From NCBI GenBank assembly GCA_019639195.1, contig JAHBSI010000002.1:538635-602634 (forward strand): DNA of 64,000 nucleotides, in the 5' to 3' direction. Below the pieces are notes generated by a model. The model made no database searches. It saw only the letters and a program-made list of their open reading frames with translations, and was not told the origin of the DNA. Every line of letters starts with the position of its first letter. Within the stretch, counting starts at the first letter, position 1. Positions 37,602 to 48,300 of this stretch are shown here, piece after piece. This stretch comes from Acidobacteriota bacterium. Lineage in GTDB: Bacteria > Acidobacteriota > Blastocatellia > Pyrinomonadales > Pyrinomonadaceae. Both the position numbers and the translations under genes were made by a program.

Positions 37602-39026
37602 TTAGTCGCCCGCCTTCTTTCCCTTTGTCTTGTGCCGTTCCACAAGCCTTATCGGCGTCGCAAAAAGGTCAAATTCTTCACGCATCCTGTTCTCCACATA
37701 TCGCAGATACGAAAAATGAAGGCCCGCTTTTCCGCCCGAGGTAAAGAGAATAAAGAGCGGCGGACGAATTCCTGCCTGCGTCAGGAACTGAACCTTCAGC
37801 CGCGAAAAGCCGCCTTTCACGGGCGCAGGTGCCGTTCCGCCTTTTGGCTGAGTGATGGCATCCTCAAAAAACCGGTTCAGCCTCGACGTTTGAATTCGCC
37901 TGTCTCTCGCCTCAAATGCGCGGATCGCAAGCGGCAGCAGCCGCGTCACTCTCTGGCCCGTCAATGCCGAGATCGCGACCATCGGCGCCCAATCGAGGAA
38001 CTTCATCGCCTGTCGCAATTCGCGTTCGAATTCGTAGATCGTGTTCGTCTCTTTTTCTTCGAGAGCGTCCCATTTGTTGACGGCGATGATGATCGAACAT
38101 CCCGAATCAAGCGCGTAGCCCGCGATATTTGCGTCAAGATGCGTGACGCCTTCGACCGCATCGATCACCAGAATGGCAACGTCAGCGCGTTCGAGCGACT
38201 TCCTGGCCATAATGACCGAAAGTTTCTCTGCCATCTCGGTCGTCTTGCCCTTGCGGCGAATTCCGGCCGTATCGATCAGCAGGAACTTACGCCCCTCGAA
38301 CTCAAGATGCGTATCGACCGCATCGCGCGTCGTTCCCGCGATGGGCGAAACGATGACCCGTTCTTCGCCCAAAAGCTTGTTCAGCAGCGAAGATTTGCCT
38401 ACATTCGGTCGACCGATGATCGCAATGCGAATCTCTCGATCTGCTGGATCTTCCGCCTGTGCGGGAAAATCCGCTTCGTCCTCATCAAATACGATCTCAT
38501 CGTTCTCGCGGCTATCGGCAACTTCCGGAACTGCCTCGATATCTTCAAATATCTCGTCGATCAGGTCGCCGACGCCATTCCCGTGTTCTGCCGAAACCGG
38601 CACGACCGTGAAGCCAAAACGATGAAATTCCGCGGCTTCGTCCTCAACGCGACGTGTTTCGGCTTTATTTGCCGCAATAAATATTGGCTTCCCGGTCGCT
38701 CTCAGGAGCACGGCGATCTCCTCATCAAGCGGCGTTGCACCTGCCCTTGCGTCAACGACCCAGATGATCGCTGCGGATTCAGAGATCGCGAAGGAAGCCT
38801 GCTTGAAAATGTTTGCGGGAATGACGGCCTCGTCATCCGGAACGATACCGCCAGTATCCACAAGCCGGAAACGATGGGCGCGCCACTCCACTTCGCCGAA
38901 CATTCGGTCGCGTGTAATGCCCGGTTCGTCGCCGACAATGGCTCTTCGGGAGCCTGTCAAACGATTGAAAAGAGTAGATTTACCTACATTCGGGCGGCCA
39001 ATGATCGCAACAAGTGGAGCTGTCAT
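37602..39026 (-). CDS. der: Ribosome biogenesis GTPase Der (EngA)
   Basis: A 474-residue GTPase with two GTPase domains and a C-terminal KH-like domain, required for 50S subunit maturation. G1 motifs are AIIGRPNVGKSTLFNRL and AIIGRPNVGKSSLLNKL. G3 boxes are DTGGI and DTAGI, and NKxD boxes are NKAE and NKWD. An acidic linker joins the domains (EDEADFPAQAEDP). The end reads GLHFSYLRYVENRMREEF, typical of Der. Divergent from the DinB-like gene. Confidence 0.96.
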   Translation of the reverse strand: MTAPLVAIIGRPNVGKSTLFNRLTGSRRAIVGDEPGITRDRMFGEVEWRAHRFRLVDTGGIVPDDEAVIPANIFKQASFAISESAAIIWVVDARAGATPLDEEIAVLLRATGKPIFIAANKAETRRVEDEAAEFHRFGFTVVPVSAEHGNGVGDLIDEIFEDIEAVPEVADSRENDEIVFDEDEADFPAQAEDPADREIRIAIIGRPNVGKSSLLNKLLGEERVIVSPIAGTTRDAVDTHLEFEGRKFLLIDTAGIRRKGKTTEMAEKLSVIMARKSLERADVAILVIDAVEGVTHLDANIAGYALDSGCSIIIAVNKWDALEEKETNTIYEFERELRQAMKFLDWAPMVAISALTGQRVTRLLPLAIRAFEARDRRIQTSRLNRFFEDAITQPKGGTAPAPVKGGFSRLKVQFLTQAGIRPPLFILFTSGGKAGLHFSYLRYVENRMREEFDLFATPIRLVERHKTKGKKAGD

Positions 39027-39077
39027 TTTTCGTAAACGCTTGATTCTATCAAACAGTCAGTATATTGTGCGAAGTGT

Positions 39078-39614
39078 ATGAAATTCGATATCGGAAAAAC
39101 TGTCGAGATCCTCCGTCAAACTCCTTACACGCTCGAACGTTTTTTGGCAGAACTTTCACCCGAATGGACGCAGTTCGGCGGCGGTTTCAGTGATTGGTCT
39201 CCCTATGATGTTCTCGGCCATCTCATTCATGCGGAAGAGACGGATTGGATACCTCGTGCGGAGATAATCTTGTCACGCGACGGCCGTGCGTTTGAAAAGT
39301 TCGATCGGATGGCTCAATTCGAGCATTCAGCCGGAAAGGGCCTTGCCGAACTGCTCGAAGAGTTCGCTCACGTGCGGAGTTTGAATATTGAGAAGCTGCT
39401 CGGTTGGGAATTAACTCCCGAGCACCTTGCCCTCGAAGGCTTTCACCCTGACCTCGGACGCGTGACGCTTGAACAGCTGATCGCTACCTGGGCCGTGCAC
39501 GATCTGAACCACATCGGCCAGATCGCCGAGTTCATGGCTCGTCAGTACGAGGGAAACGTGGGTCCGTGGGTCCAATATCTCGGCATCCTGCACAAAAAGA
39601 AGGCCGCCGCCTAA
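39078..39614 (+). CDS. DinB/YfiT-family putative metalloprotein
   Basis: A 178-residue four-helix-bundle protein of the DinB superfamily, many of which bind a divalent metal through three histidines and act in thiol-dependent transfer or in unknown reactions. Candidate ligands are His in GHLIHAEETDW near residue 47 and the C-terminal pair in AVHDLNHIGQIAEFMARQYE. Nothing indicates the substrate. A TTGATT/TATATT pair (39040 and 39061) lies upstream but with a short spacer. It precedes the 38-bp tandem repeat. Confidence 0.8.
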   Translation: MKFDIGKTVEILRQTPYTLERFLAELSPEWTQFGGGFSDWSPYDVLGHLIHAEETDWIPRAEIILSRDGRAFEKFDRMAQFEHSAGKGLAELLEEFAHVRSLNIEKLLGWELTPEHLALEGFHPDLGRVTLEQLIATWAVHDLNHIGQIAEFMARQYEGNVGPWVQYLGILHKKKAAA

Positions 39615-39640
39615 CTCGCCTTGAACCTAGAACTGCACGC

Positions 39641-39792
39641 TGCTGAAGCCCGCACGGCAGTAAGGGCATCTCTCTCGTTGCTGAAGCCCGCACGACAGTA
39701 AGGGCATCTCTCTCGTTGCTGAAGCCCGCACGGCAGTAAGGGCATCTCTCTCGTTGCTGAAGCCCGCACGGCAGTAAGGGCATCGCTCGCCC
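39641..39792. repeat. Four tandem copies of a 38-bp unit
   Basis: Units begin TGCTGAAGCCCGCACGGCAG at 39641, 39679, 39717 and 39755, each 38 bp long; copy 2 has one substitution (CGACAG) and copy 4 diverges at its end. There are no spacers, so it is not CRISPR. 38 is not a multiple of 3, so any translation shifts frame between copies and coding is unlikely. Confidence 0.92.
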
Positions 39793-39851
39793 TTATCACT
39801 TTGGCCTTCTCACTTATTCCGTTACCTGTCGGACGCGGCCACAATCGGGCC

Positions 39852-40565
39852 CTAGCCCGTCGTGTCCTTCGAAAATTCGTAGATGACGTGAATATTCATC
39901 ACGCCGGGGCGAATGTCCGTCCGAATGCCGACTGCGTTCATCTTCAGCTTGCCTGTGTTCGGGATCGGCAGTCCGAACGAGACCTTATCTAGCGAAAGGA
40001 TCTCCATCGGATTGAACTTCCTATCCACCGAACTTTGTATCAGGCCGGCGATCAAACTGGCGCCGACGCCATTCGTGCCGTTCATATTTACCGCCTCGAC
40101 CTTCACGCGGCCGAGAAGTCTGCGGTTTGCCGAATCAAATTCGAGGGCTACAACGGCATCCGCCCAACCGGCAAAATCAACGCAGCCGATGAACGGCATC
40201 GAATAATTTCCATTGAAGGCAAGCGGCACGCGGATCGTGCCTTCGCCGAGACGAACTGCCGTCCGCATTCCGCCGGTCTCTCTTACGACCTTTATCACGC
40301 CGCAATTCAGCATCTCTTCGCCGGCCGAAGGCCCAAATGCCGCGGGCATCAGACGTTCAACGAATTTCGCGTCATTCTCCGCGACGGCTCCGCCGCCGAT
40401 CGGAAATGCCGGCGGATCAAAATTCCGGAACGTCGCATCTATCAACGCGTCAAAGAACTGCTCATTGAGCGTCAGCGTGATCTCGGTCCGCTGTGCCGAT
40501 GCACTCATTGCAAAGCTCGCAAGCACGATCAAAGCAAACGCTGTTTTGAAGATGATTCGTTTCAT
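39852..40565 (-). CDS. Secreted protein of unknown function, 237 aa
   Basis: Begins with a clear signal peptide (IIFKTAFALIVLASFAMSASAQ). The mature part is mostly predicted beta: LTLNEQFFDALIDATFRNF early, VKVEAVNMNGTNGVGASLIA and a C-terminal KLKMNAVGIRTDIRPG. It has two cysteines (LNCGV and IGCVD), perhaps one disulfide. The strand pattern and the hydrophobic LIAGLIQSSVDRKFNPMEIL helix remotely recall lipid-binding DUF2993/LmeA-like proteins, but this is a guess. It starts 54 bp after kdsD on the same strand. Confidence 0.7.
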   Translation of the reverse strand: MKRIIFKTAFALIVLASFAMSASAQRTEITLTLNEQFFDALIDATFRNFDPPAFPIGGGAVAENDAKFVERLMPAAFGPSAGEEMLNCGVIKVVRETGGMRTAVRLGEGTIRVPLAFNGNYSMPFIGCVDFAGWADAVVALEFDSANRRLLGRVKVEAVNMNGTNGVGASLIAGLIQSSVDRKFNPMEILSLDKVSFGLPIPNTGKLKMNAVGIRTDIRPGVMNIHVIYEFSKDTTG

Positions 40566-40619
40566 AGGTCCGGCCCTTGAGATGAAGGCGAAGCAGACGG
40601 CGTTCGCCTGAAAACGGCT

Positions 40620-41582
40620 TCAGATGCCGCTGCGGACAACATCGTGGAGGCGGAGCAGCCCAACGCATTTCTCTCCGTCAACGACCGGAAGCACCGATAT
40701 CTGCGACGGGCGGTCTTCCATTATCTTAAGAGCTTCGAACGCGAGCATCGATGACGATGTCTTGATCGGATCCGCCGTCATCATCGAGCTTGCGGTCAAT
40801 CCGGTGAGTTCGTCCGGAGCCGTCCGCTCGATCGTCCTGCGAAGATCGCCATCGGTCACGATGCCAAGAAGACGTCCGTTCTCATCGATGACATTCACGG
40901 CGCCAAGTGAGTATGTCGAGATCGCCTTTACGACCTCCATCCAGCCTGCATTGGGTGTAACAGCCGGATTCTCATGCATCAGATCCGCGACGCGCATCGT
41001 CAGACGCCGTCCGAGCCTTCCCGCAGGATGATTTACCGCAAAATCGGCCTCGGTCAAACCCTTCGCCTCCATCAGCGTCATCGCGATCGCATCGCCAAGA
41101 GCAAGCGCCGCCGTCGTCGAAGATGTTGGTGCAAGGTTCAGCGGACACGCTTCTTTGTCGATCGCAGCTTCGAGCACTACATTCGAACTCCGTGCAAGCG
41201 TCGAGTCCGCATTGCCGACTATCGAGATCACCGCCGCACCGCGATTCGCGATCGCAGGCAGCATCGCAAGCAGCTCGTCGGTCTCGCCTGAATTGCTCAA
41301 CGCTACGACAACGTCGCCGTCCGACAAGATCCCGAGCCCGCCGTGCATCGCGTCCGACGGATGAATGAAGATGGCGGGAGTTCCGGTGCTGGTCAGCGTC
41401 TGCGCGATCTTTTGCGCGATCACGCCGCTTTTTCCAACGCCCGTGACGAGCACCTTGCCCGTGAGGGCGAGAAGCAGTTCGATCGCGCGCTCGACGGCTT
41501 CGCGTCGAACGGTTGCGGCCACATTCTCGATCGCCGAAGCCTCAAGCCGAAGGATCTCAATTGTCTTTTCGAAAACTTTCAT
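40620..41582 (-). CDS. kdsD: Arabinose-5-phosphate isomerase KdsD
   Basis: A 320-residue enzyme converting ribulose 5-phosphate to arabinose 5-phosphate, the first step to Kdo of lipopolysaccharide. The SIS domain has VTGVGKSGVIAQKIAQTL, TPAIFIHPSDAMHGGLGIL and ALSNSGETDELLAMLPAI. The linker NHPAGRLGRRL is typical. A CBS pair follows (MHENPAVTPNAGWMEVVKAI, and the second with TADPIKTSSSMLAFEALKIM). It fits the presence of lpxC in the window. No kdsC phosphatase gene is adjacent. Confidence 0.94.
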   Translation of the reverse strand: MKVFEKTIEILRLEASAIENVAATVRREAVERAIELLLALTGKVLVTGVGKSGVIAQKIAQTLTSTGTPAIFIHPSDAMHGGLGILSDGDVVVALSNSGETDELLAMLPAIANRGAAVISIVGNADSTLARSSNVVLEAAIDKEACPLNLAPTSSTTAALALGDAIAMTLMEAKGLTEADFAVNHPAGRLGRRLTMRVADLMHENPAVTPNAGWMEVVKAISTYSLGAVNVIDENGRLLGIVTDGDLRRTIERTAPDELTGLTASSMMTADPIKTSSSMLAFEALKIMEDRPSQISVLPVVDGEKCVGLLRLHDVVRSGI

Positions 41583-41656
41583 CGGTGCTCGTCGCCGGAA
41601 ACGGCCGTTTCGCCACTTCCACGTCCGCTATCATAGCGAATGCACGTCACCTTTCG

Positions 41657-41728
41657 AAGCACAGTCCGCACAAACCGCACAGATCGACACAAAACGCACA
41701 AAATGACACAGTCCGCACAAAACGCACG
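41657..41728. repeat. Degenerate CACAAA/GCAC-rich short repeat
   Basis: About 70 bp made of near-repeats of CGCACAAAACGCAC and CACAGTCCGCACAAA upstream of kdsD and downstream of the lipoprotein gene. No gene function is evident; slippage of a 10-12 bp motif is the simplest reading. Confidence 0.55.
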
Positions 41729-41730
41729 AA

Positions 41731-42387
41731 CTAGTCAAAGAATCGCTTCAGGTTCTTGCCGACAAATGTGCGAATCTCCTGGATATTTTTGAGATCGTCG
41801 AGCTCGGCATTGGCTTCCTCGTTGGTCGAAAAACCCTTTCCGACGTTAACGAATATCGCGTTTGTCGGATACGAATCTTTGGCACCCAAGCACCTGCCGG
41901 ACATGATCACATCGGTGAGTCCGTCCTTGTTCAGGTCGTCAAACGAGAGTGCCTCGACCCAGCAGGCCGCCTGCCCGTTAAAGGCGTCCGGAAACTCGAA
42001 CATATCCTCGCCTTTCGTGAAGATATGGAACGTCGAACCTCGCGGAACATCCGTCTTATCGACCATCTCATCCGGGTTTGCAAACGTGACAAAGCACGAC
42101 TTTTCGTAGGGTCTGTGGTCAAAAACGAAGGTCTGTTCTTTGACGAGCGTCTTGCCCGCGACCTTCGATCGATAACACTCGGCAAGCGTCGGCTCTCCCG
42201 CCGCAATTGCCGCAGAATGTGCCGCATTTGCATCAGCCTCGGCCTTTTGAGCGTTGCCCGACAACGCATCGTTTGCCGATACGTTCGAGTTAATTGGAGC
42301 AGGTTTGTTCGCGGTGTCAGTTCCTGCCGTCGAACACGCGGCGGCAAGAACCGACATTGCGAAAAAAGCGATAAGTTTTGCCTTCAT
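41731..42387 (-). CDS. Lipoprotein of unknown function, operon partner of alpha-2-macroglobulin
   Basis: A 218-residue protein with a lipoprotein signal (MSVLAAACS, lipidated Cys). A low-complexity Ala/Asn linker follows (SANDALSGNAQKAEADANAA). The globular domain contains LSFDDLNKDGLTDVIMSG, which looks like an FG-GAP/calcium-binding type loop (DLNKDGLTD). Four or five cysteines lie in the folded part. It starts 2 bp after the stop of the 2095-residue alpha-2-macroglobulin, so both are probably made together and both face the periplasm or cell surface. Confidence 0.7.
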   Translation of the reverse strand: MKAKLIAFFAMSVLAAACSTAGTDTANKPAPINSNVSANDALSGNAQKAEADANAAHSAAIAAGEPTLAECYRSKVAGKTLVKEQTFVFDHRPYEKSCFVTFANPDEMVDKTDVPRGSTFHIFTKGEDMFEFPDAFNGQAACWVEALSFDDLNKDGLTDVIMSGRCLGAKDSYPTNAIFVNVGKGFSTNEEANAELDDLKNIQEIRTFVGKNLKRFFD

Positions 42388-42389
42388 AG

Positions 42390-45300
42390 TTACTCGATCG
42401 TAACTGAATCCGTGCCCGTTCGGCCAAATGTTTCCGGCTGATACATCTCCTCAGCCTTGGCCGGCGGAACCACGAAATGCCCGGGCGTTGTCGCCCTCGT
42501 TACGTACGAATAATTGTACACGCCTTCCCACAAAAGCGAAGTGAAGGCCTCGGCACGTTCATCGCGGAAGTTCTGATGCTCGAACCAGTTGGCACGATAC
42601 CACCACCACCAGTTGCCGTAACTCAGCGAACCGACACCTACCACAGGCGTACGCTTCGAATCATCAGGGATCTCCTCGGTGGCCGCAAGTTCGGGATTCA
42701 GTGCCTCGAGTCCGGCCGGCATCGGATCGACCAACGCGACGTGATACCGGCGTGATTCTGCGATCATCGTCAAGCGGACACGCACCCTCGCACCCGTCTT
42801 GAACGTCCACGAACCGTCCGGATTCTGCCGCACATCGTCCGGTTTATCGACCGGTTCGTACGACCGCAGGACCGTGAATCCATAGTCCGCCGGAGCGAGC
42901 TTGAGGTTCGCCGGCGCGTACTTCATCCCGATGCGGTAATAGAGTCGGCCGGCACCTTGTTTGTCGATGATGAGGTCGGACGAACCGCCGCCTTTTTCAA
43001 GATACGACATCGGGATGTTCAGCACCTTGGAATCGACCGAGCGTCCCTTGAAGGGCTGCTCGCCGGCGTACGTGTCACCGAGCCAAATCTTCGCAACAAA
43101 GTTCGGCGTGATCTTCTCATACGTCTGGAAATACTTGTCCAGAGCGAGCAGGATGAACACGTTCTCCTGCGTATTTGACCACGCACCTTTGACCCTGTGG
43201 GCCAGCAGTCCGCGAACGAGTTTCTGAATGATATCGTTCTGCGGATCGGCCTTTATCAGCGCCTCAAGAAGCACGCCGTCAGCACGCCGATTCGAGTGCA
43301 TAATGAGCCATGCGTTATCGCCGTAACTCGTGACGAAATTCGCCGTCGATGTCGTTTCCGTGACGTGATTGTTCAGAAACGTGAGTATCTCGGCCTTCTC
43401 TTGCGCAAACTCGGCATCATTTGCAAACGCCGAAAGCAGCCAGCCCAGGCCTTCATACGGCATTTCCTTGACCGTAGCTTCGGCTAACAGGCGTTTTGCC
43501 TTGGCAACATCGCGGTCGCCCAATTTCTCGCGAACATAGAGGGCGTACGCCGAGATGGTCCAACGGACCTTCGGGCTCGAATACCACGGCCCGGTCATAT
43601 ACCGCTCAACATTCTTGAGATACGGCTTTGATCTCTCGATCGCTTCCTCCGGAACGTCATATCCCTTTGCTTTTGCAAGCGCCATCGCATGCGTGACGTG
43701 GACGGTCAGAAAGACATACGGAAATCTGTCAGCATTGCTCGTCCACAGACCATAGCTTCCGTCACCGCGTTGACGTGAGGCAAGGGCCTTCATATCCGTC
43801 TTGAATTCGCGTTCGATCGCTTCCGGCTCCGGCATTTCTTTGGCCTTGAACGCCGTTAGAACGTCGCGCAGGGCCGCCGTCGATATCATCCGCGACGAAA
43901 GCTGTTCCGAGCACGCGAAAGGATAATTCGCAAGGTAGATATACGCATCCGTCAGTTCCTGCAGCTGCGTCGAACTAGTCGTCACCTCGACGCCCCCAAA
44001 ATTCGGAATGATATTGTCCGGTGCTTTGATCGGCTGAAAGACGGCCTGGTTCTGATCGACCGTGCCGTAGGTCGCGAATGCCTCGGTCGTCGCCGGCGTC
44101 CAGACGGGCAGCGATATCTCGGCCGCATCCGTCAATTCACCTGAAACCGCGGCGAACTGGAATCTCGCGGTACCCGGCTTTTTGGTTTCGACCGCAAAAC
44201 GCACTTCCGCACGGTCATTTGCGGGCACCACGACCTGCTTCCCTGCGGCGGAATCAGCGCCTTCAAGCAATTTGACGTTGCTTGCGCGCATGGCGACATT
44301 CACCGTCATTTCCTTGTCGGATTGATTCTGGATCACAACGGGAATTTCGGCCTTGTCGCCGTAGTTCAGGAACCGCGGCGCGCTCGGCCGAATCATCAGC
44401 GGTTTGCGGGCCGTGATCGAAGATTCGCCTTTGCCGAAGCGTTTCCCTTCGTCCGCCGCGATCGCAATTATGCGATAACGCGTCAGGTTGTCGGGCAGCT
44501 TCACATCGACGGTCGCCTTGCCGCTCGAATCCGTCCGCACGCTTGGCATAAACGCGGCAAGGGCTGCAAAATTCTGACGAATGGTGATCGCAGACTCCTC
44601 CCCTCGTACCGCGTCGGCAACCCACGAGTTTTCCGCAGCAGATGCGCCGTCGATCTGAAATCCGCCGGCCAGTCCCTCTGCCTTTACAGACGGTGCGGCC
44701 AGGAGCAAACTTGAGAAGGCCCTTCCTTTCGGCAGCTGTTCAATTTGCTTCGCGGTAAGGTTAGTGGCGATCGCCCCTGCAACGTCTTTTGAATCAGAGA
44801 TCTCGATGCTGTCTCGCGAATGCAGATCCTGGACGCCTGTTCCGCGTTTACTGTAAAAGCTCGGCAGCGGATCGGGCGGCTCGTAACCCGCAAGGTAAAG
44901 CACACTCTCATCAACAACAACGACCGCAACTTCCGTATTGGCGGCGGGTTCTCCGGCATTGTCTTTGACCGCAACGTTCAGCTTCGTCTTGCCACCCGGA
45001 ACGAGCGTTGAATCCACTGGATCCGCAGTTACGGACAGTCGGCGCGACTCGGTTGATATATTCAACGAAATGCTGCCGCCCGCATAGGCAGGCTGCGGCG
45101 GCAACGGTTTTTCAAACTTCCGGCCGCCGGGGTCGCGTTCGTTTACGCCGACAAGATCGACCTGCGCTTCGATATTCGGCAAATAGGCGTCGAGGATCGG
45201 CACCTTTAGCGTGATGGAATTGCTCGCGCTTCTGAAATGCTGAGTCGAGACGATGCCGTTCCGACGCAAGGTGAGCACGCCTTCGGCAGGCGTAAACGGC

Positions 45301-48300
45301 GATAGAACAAGGAGTTCTGCCGTATCGCCGGGTTTGTAGTCCTTCTGGGACGGGATGATCTCGGCCTTTTGCTGTCTCAGGTCGCGATCCTTTGGCATTT
45401 CGCCGCCCGGCACCCAGATCGTGAGTTCGCTCTCGTTGGGACGTTCGCGGTCATCCTGTACGCGCGCCGTGATCTTGTATCTGCCGCCTCCATTCGCAAC
45501 AAAGCTGCAGGTCTGAGCAGTTTCAGCACTCGTCACCGAACACGTCTGAGGATCTTCCTTCTTCTCGATCCAATTCCCTTTTTCGTTCGTCCAAACAAGC
45601 CTGTATGCCTTTATCTCGGCTTTGCGTCCGGCCTGGAGCTTGCCGTCAATGTCGGTCACGATCGATTCGACCTTGATCGTCTCGCCCTTCTGAACAAAGG
45701 TTCGCGGGGTTCTGATCCCGACATATAGTGACGACGGATGAACTATGAAATTCGTGCTTCCGGCCCATGTCTGACGATTCACGTCAGTTACCGCACCCGA
45801 TGCTGAAACTCGATATGGCCGCGGAGGATTTGCCGCGTCGAGGTCGATCTTCAAAAGATGCCGGCCGTCTTTGTCGGTCTTTCCCTCAAACCTCTGCCTC
45901 TGATCATCACCGTTGCCGTCGTAGCGGTAGATCCACCAAGGCGTCCAGACGCCGAAAGAAAAATCATCGCGATTCGGCGGCGTGTAGTTTGTCGCATTCG
46001 CGGTAACGGTCCATTTGACCGGCGCATTCGCAAGCCCGCCGCCCGAAAAGTATTTCGCGTCGAGAGCTGCCGTTGCCGACCCCTTGATCATATACGGCCC
46101 CTCGGTCTCCATCTTCGCTTTGACCTCGTACTCCGGCCGTCGGAACTCCTGTATCTGGAAACTGTGTGAGAAAGTCGCGATGATCACGCCGTCCTTATTC
46201 CGCAGACTGAAACCGATCTGCGCGTAGCCAAGGTTTGCGTTGTCAGGCAGTTTTGCCTTCAGATCGAAGGCACCAAATGCGTTGAGATCCGCCTCGCCCT
46301 TTCCGAGCTCGGCGCCTCTCGAATCCGTCACCACATAGCTGACCTTTTTAGCGTCGGCCGTGATCTCGGCCGCCTTTTCAACATCGCCAAGCTCGCTGGT
46401 ATCGATGTAACGGACCCAGCCCTTTGCGGATATCTCCTCATTCGGCTTGTAGAGCTTTCGGTCGTCAAAGACGAACCACGACACGACCTTGTCGGCCGGC
46501 TGCTCGTACCAATTCCCCTTCTGCTGCCAGTAATACTGCGGATTTTGCGGCAGGAACGCCGTGTCCTTCCCGAGACGTGCAATAAGCAGATTTTCCGTCT
46601 CTGACTGACTCGCGGGAAGGCTCAAACGAGCCAATCCGGTCGCCGAGGACCGTTGTGTCTCAGGCTCGGGAATTGAGGTTATCGTTAGCGGATCGCCATT
46701 CTCGTCAACGGCGGTCGCCGCCTGCGGATCGGTCGTTCCCCAACTTGAGATCCACGCCCAGGCGTTCGCAAACCAGCTGTTTTCCGTCGCCGCCGTGGTC
46801 TGAGGTTCGCGGCCGTTGGGAGCGATCCGAAGATCAACGCCCGAGAGAGCCTTGCCCGTTCTCAAGTCTGTCGCAAATCCGACCAGTTCGTTGCTATCGA
46901 CGAACGCGTCGAGACCGATATTCGTCGATTGGAGCCAAACGATCTTTCGTCGCTGGTAGTATCGATCGTCCGGGGGTGCGGTGTCTCGCACATCAACCAC
47001 GACGTTTCCGAAACCGCCCTTTAAGATCTTATCGAGCCCGATCTTCGTCTCGGCCATTTCCGCCATTGAATTTGCGGCTACTTTTACACGAGTATCAACG
47101 ACGAGTTCACCGGGCATCGGCGCCTTTTCGCCGGAAGACGACTGCTGATTTCGAAGGAATCTAGTGTATGCGGGCCAATCTTCGGGACGAACTGCGTAGA
47201 GCTTTACGCTGAGCTCTTTGATATTGATCGTATAGACCGAATATTGCCGCAGTCCGAACGGATCGAGCACCTGCATTGTTTTGTTCGAAGCCATCAGAGA
47301 AGGCGGCGGGTTTGTGACTTCGAACTTGACCGATGCTTCCTTTTCCAACTTTTGCCCAAAGGTGTCAGGCAGCGTCGAGGCGACCGTAACGGTATAAGTC
47401 GTATTTGGATCCTTCCAGCCATTGATGTAGATCGCGGTGCCCGACGCAAAGATATTTGCCATCTCAAGCGCAGGCTCGATCTTTACCATCGACTTGTCGA
47501 AATTCTTGCTCTCGATCGGATTTGAGAACTGCAGGACAAATGGGTCGCTCGGATAGCAGCCTTTCGGTGATGGATATCGGCAGTAATGTCGGGTAAGCTT
47601 CATCGCACCGTAGGTCTTGAAGGAGAACTCCTGGGCCTTCTCCGTCTTCAACGGCCCTTCGACCGACGGTGTACCCGCGTTTACACTCACATTTATCCAC
47701 GAATCCGGGGGCAACGCGTCCGTTCCGCCGCTCTCGGTCACGGCACGGAAGGCAAGCCATCTTCCCGGCTGTTCCTGCTTTGATACCAACGATATCGACC
47801 CATCGGCAGCGACCTCTTCGGCCGTCGCGAGCCTCGTCCTGATCGACTTGTTGGCCCCGCCTCTTACCGTTACGTTCGCAAGGACGGCGGCCGGATCGAT
47901 CGCCTGGTCGAACGCAATGTACATCAACTGGTCGCGACGCCACGGGGCCGACGAGTTAGACGGAATGGTCCTCTTCATCGTCGGGGCCGGCGTCGAGAAC
48001 GTCCAAACGAAGTCTTTTTTCAGCTCTTTGCCCGTGGCCGACCTTGTTCCGGCCGGCACTCTCGCCTTGAATTCCGTCGCCATCGGCAGACGTTTTGCGG
48101 GCTCAAACCTGAGAGTTCGCGTCCCCAACCAGTGCCATTGACCTTCGATCTGCGGCGTTAATTCGACCGGAACGGTTTTCGAGGCTTCCTCCTGCGAAGT
48201 TACAGCGATCATCGGCTCCGAGAACGTAAGGCTCATATCCGGCGCGAGTTCGACCTTGCCCTGAGGAGCGTAACGCACCACCGCAAGCTCCTTCGTTGTG

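Noticed and set aside
39641..39792. Possible CRISPR array
   Set aside because: Units are contiguous with no spacers and no cas genes are near.
39532..39844. Minus-strand frames through the 38-bp repeat with CPYCRAG-like zinc-finger motifs
   Set aside because: Each repeat shifts the frame because 38 is not divisible by 3, so the same motif appears in all frames by chance. No start signal and no family match.
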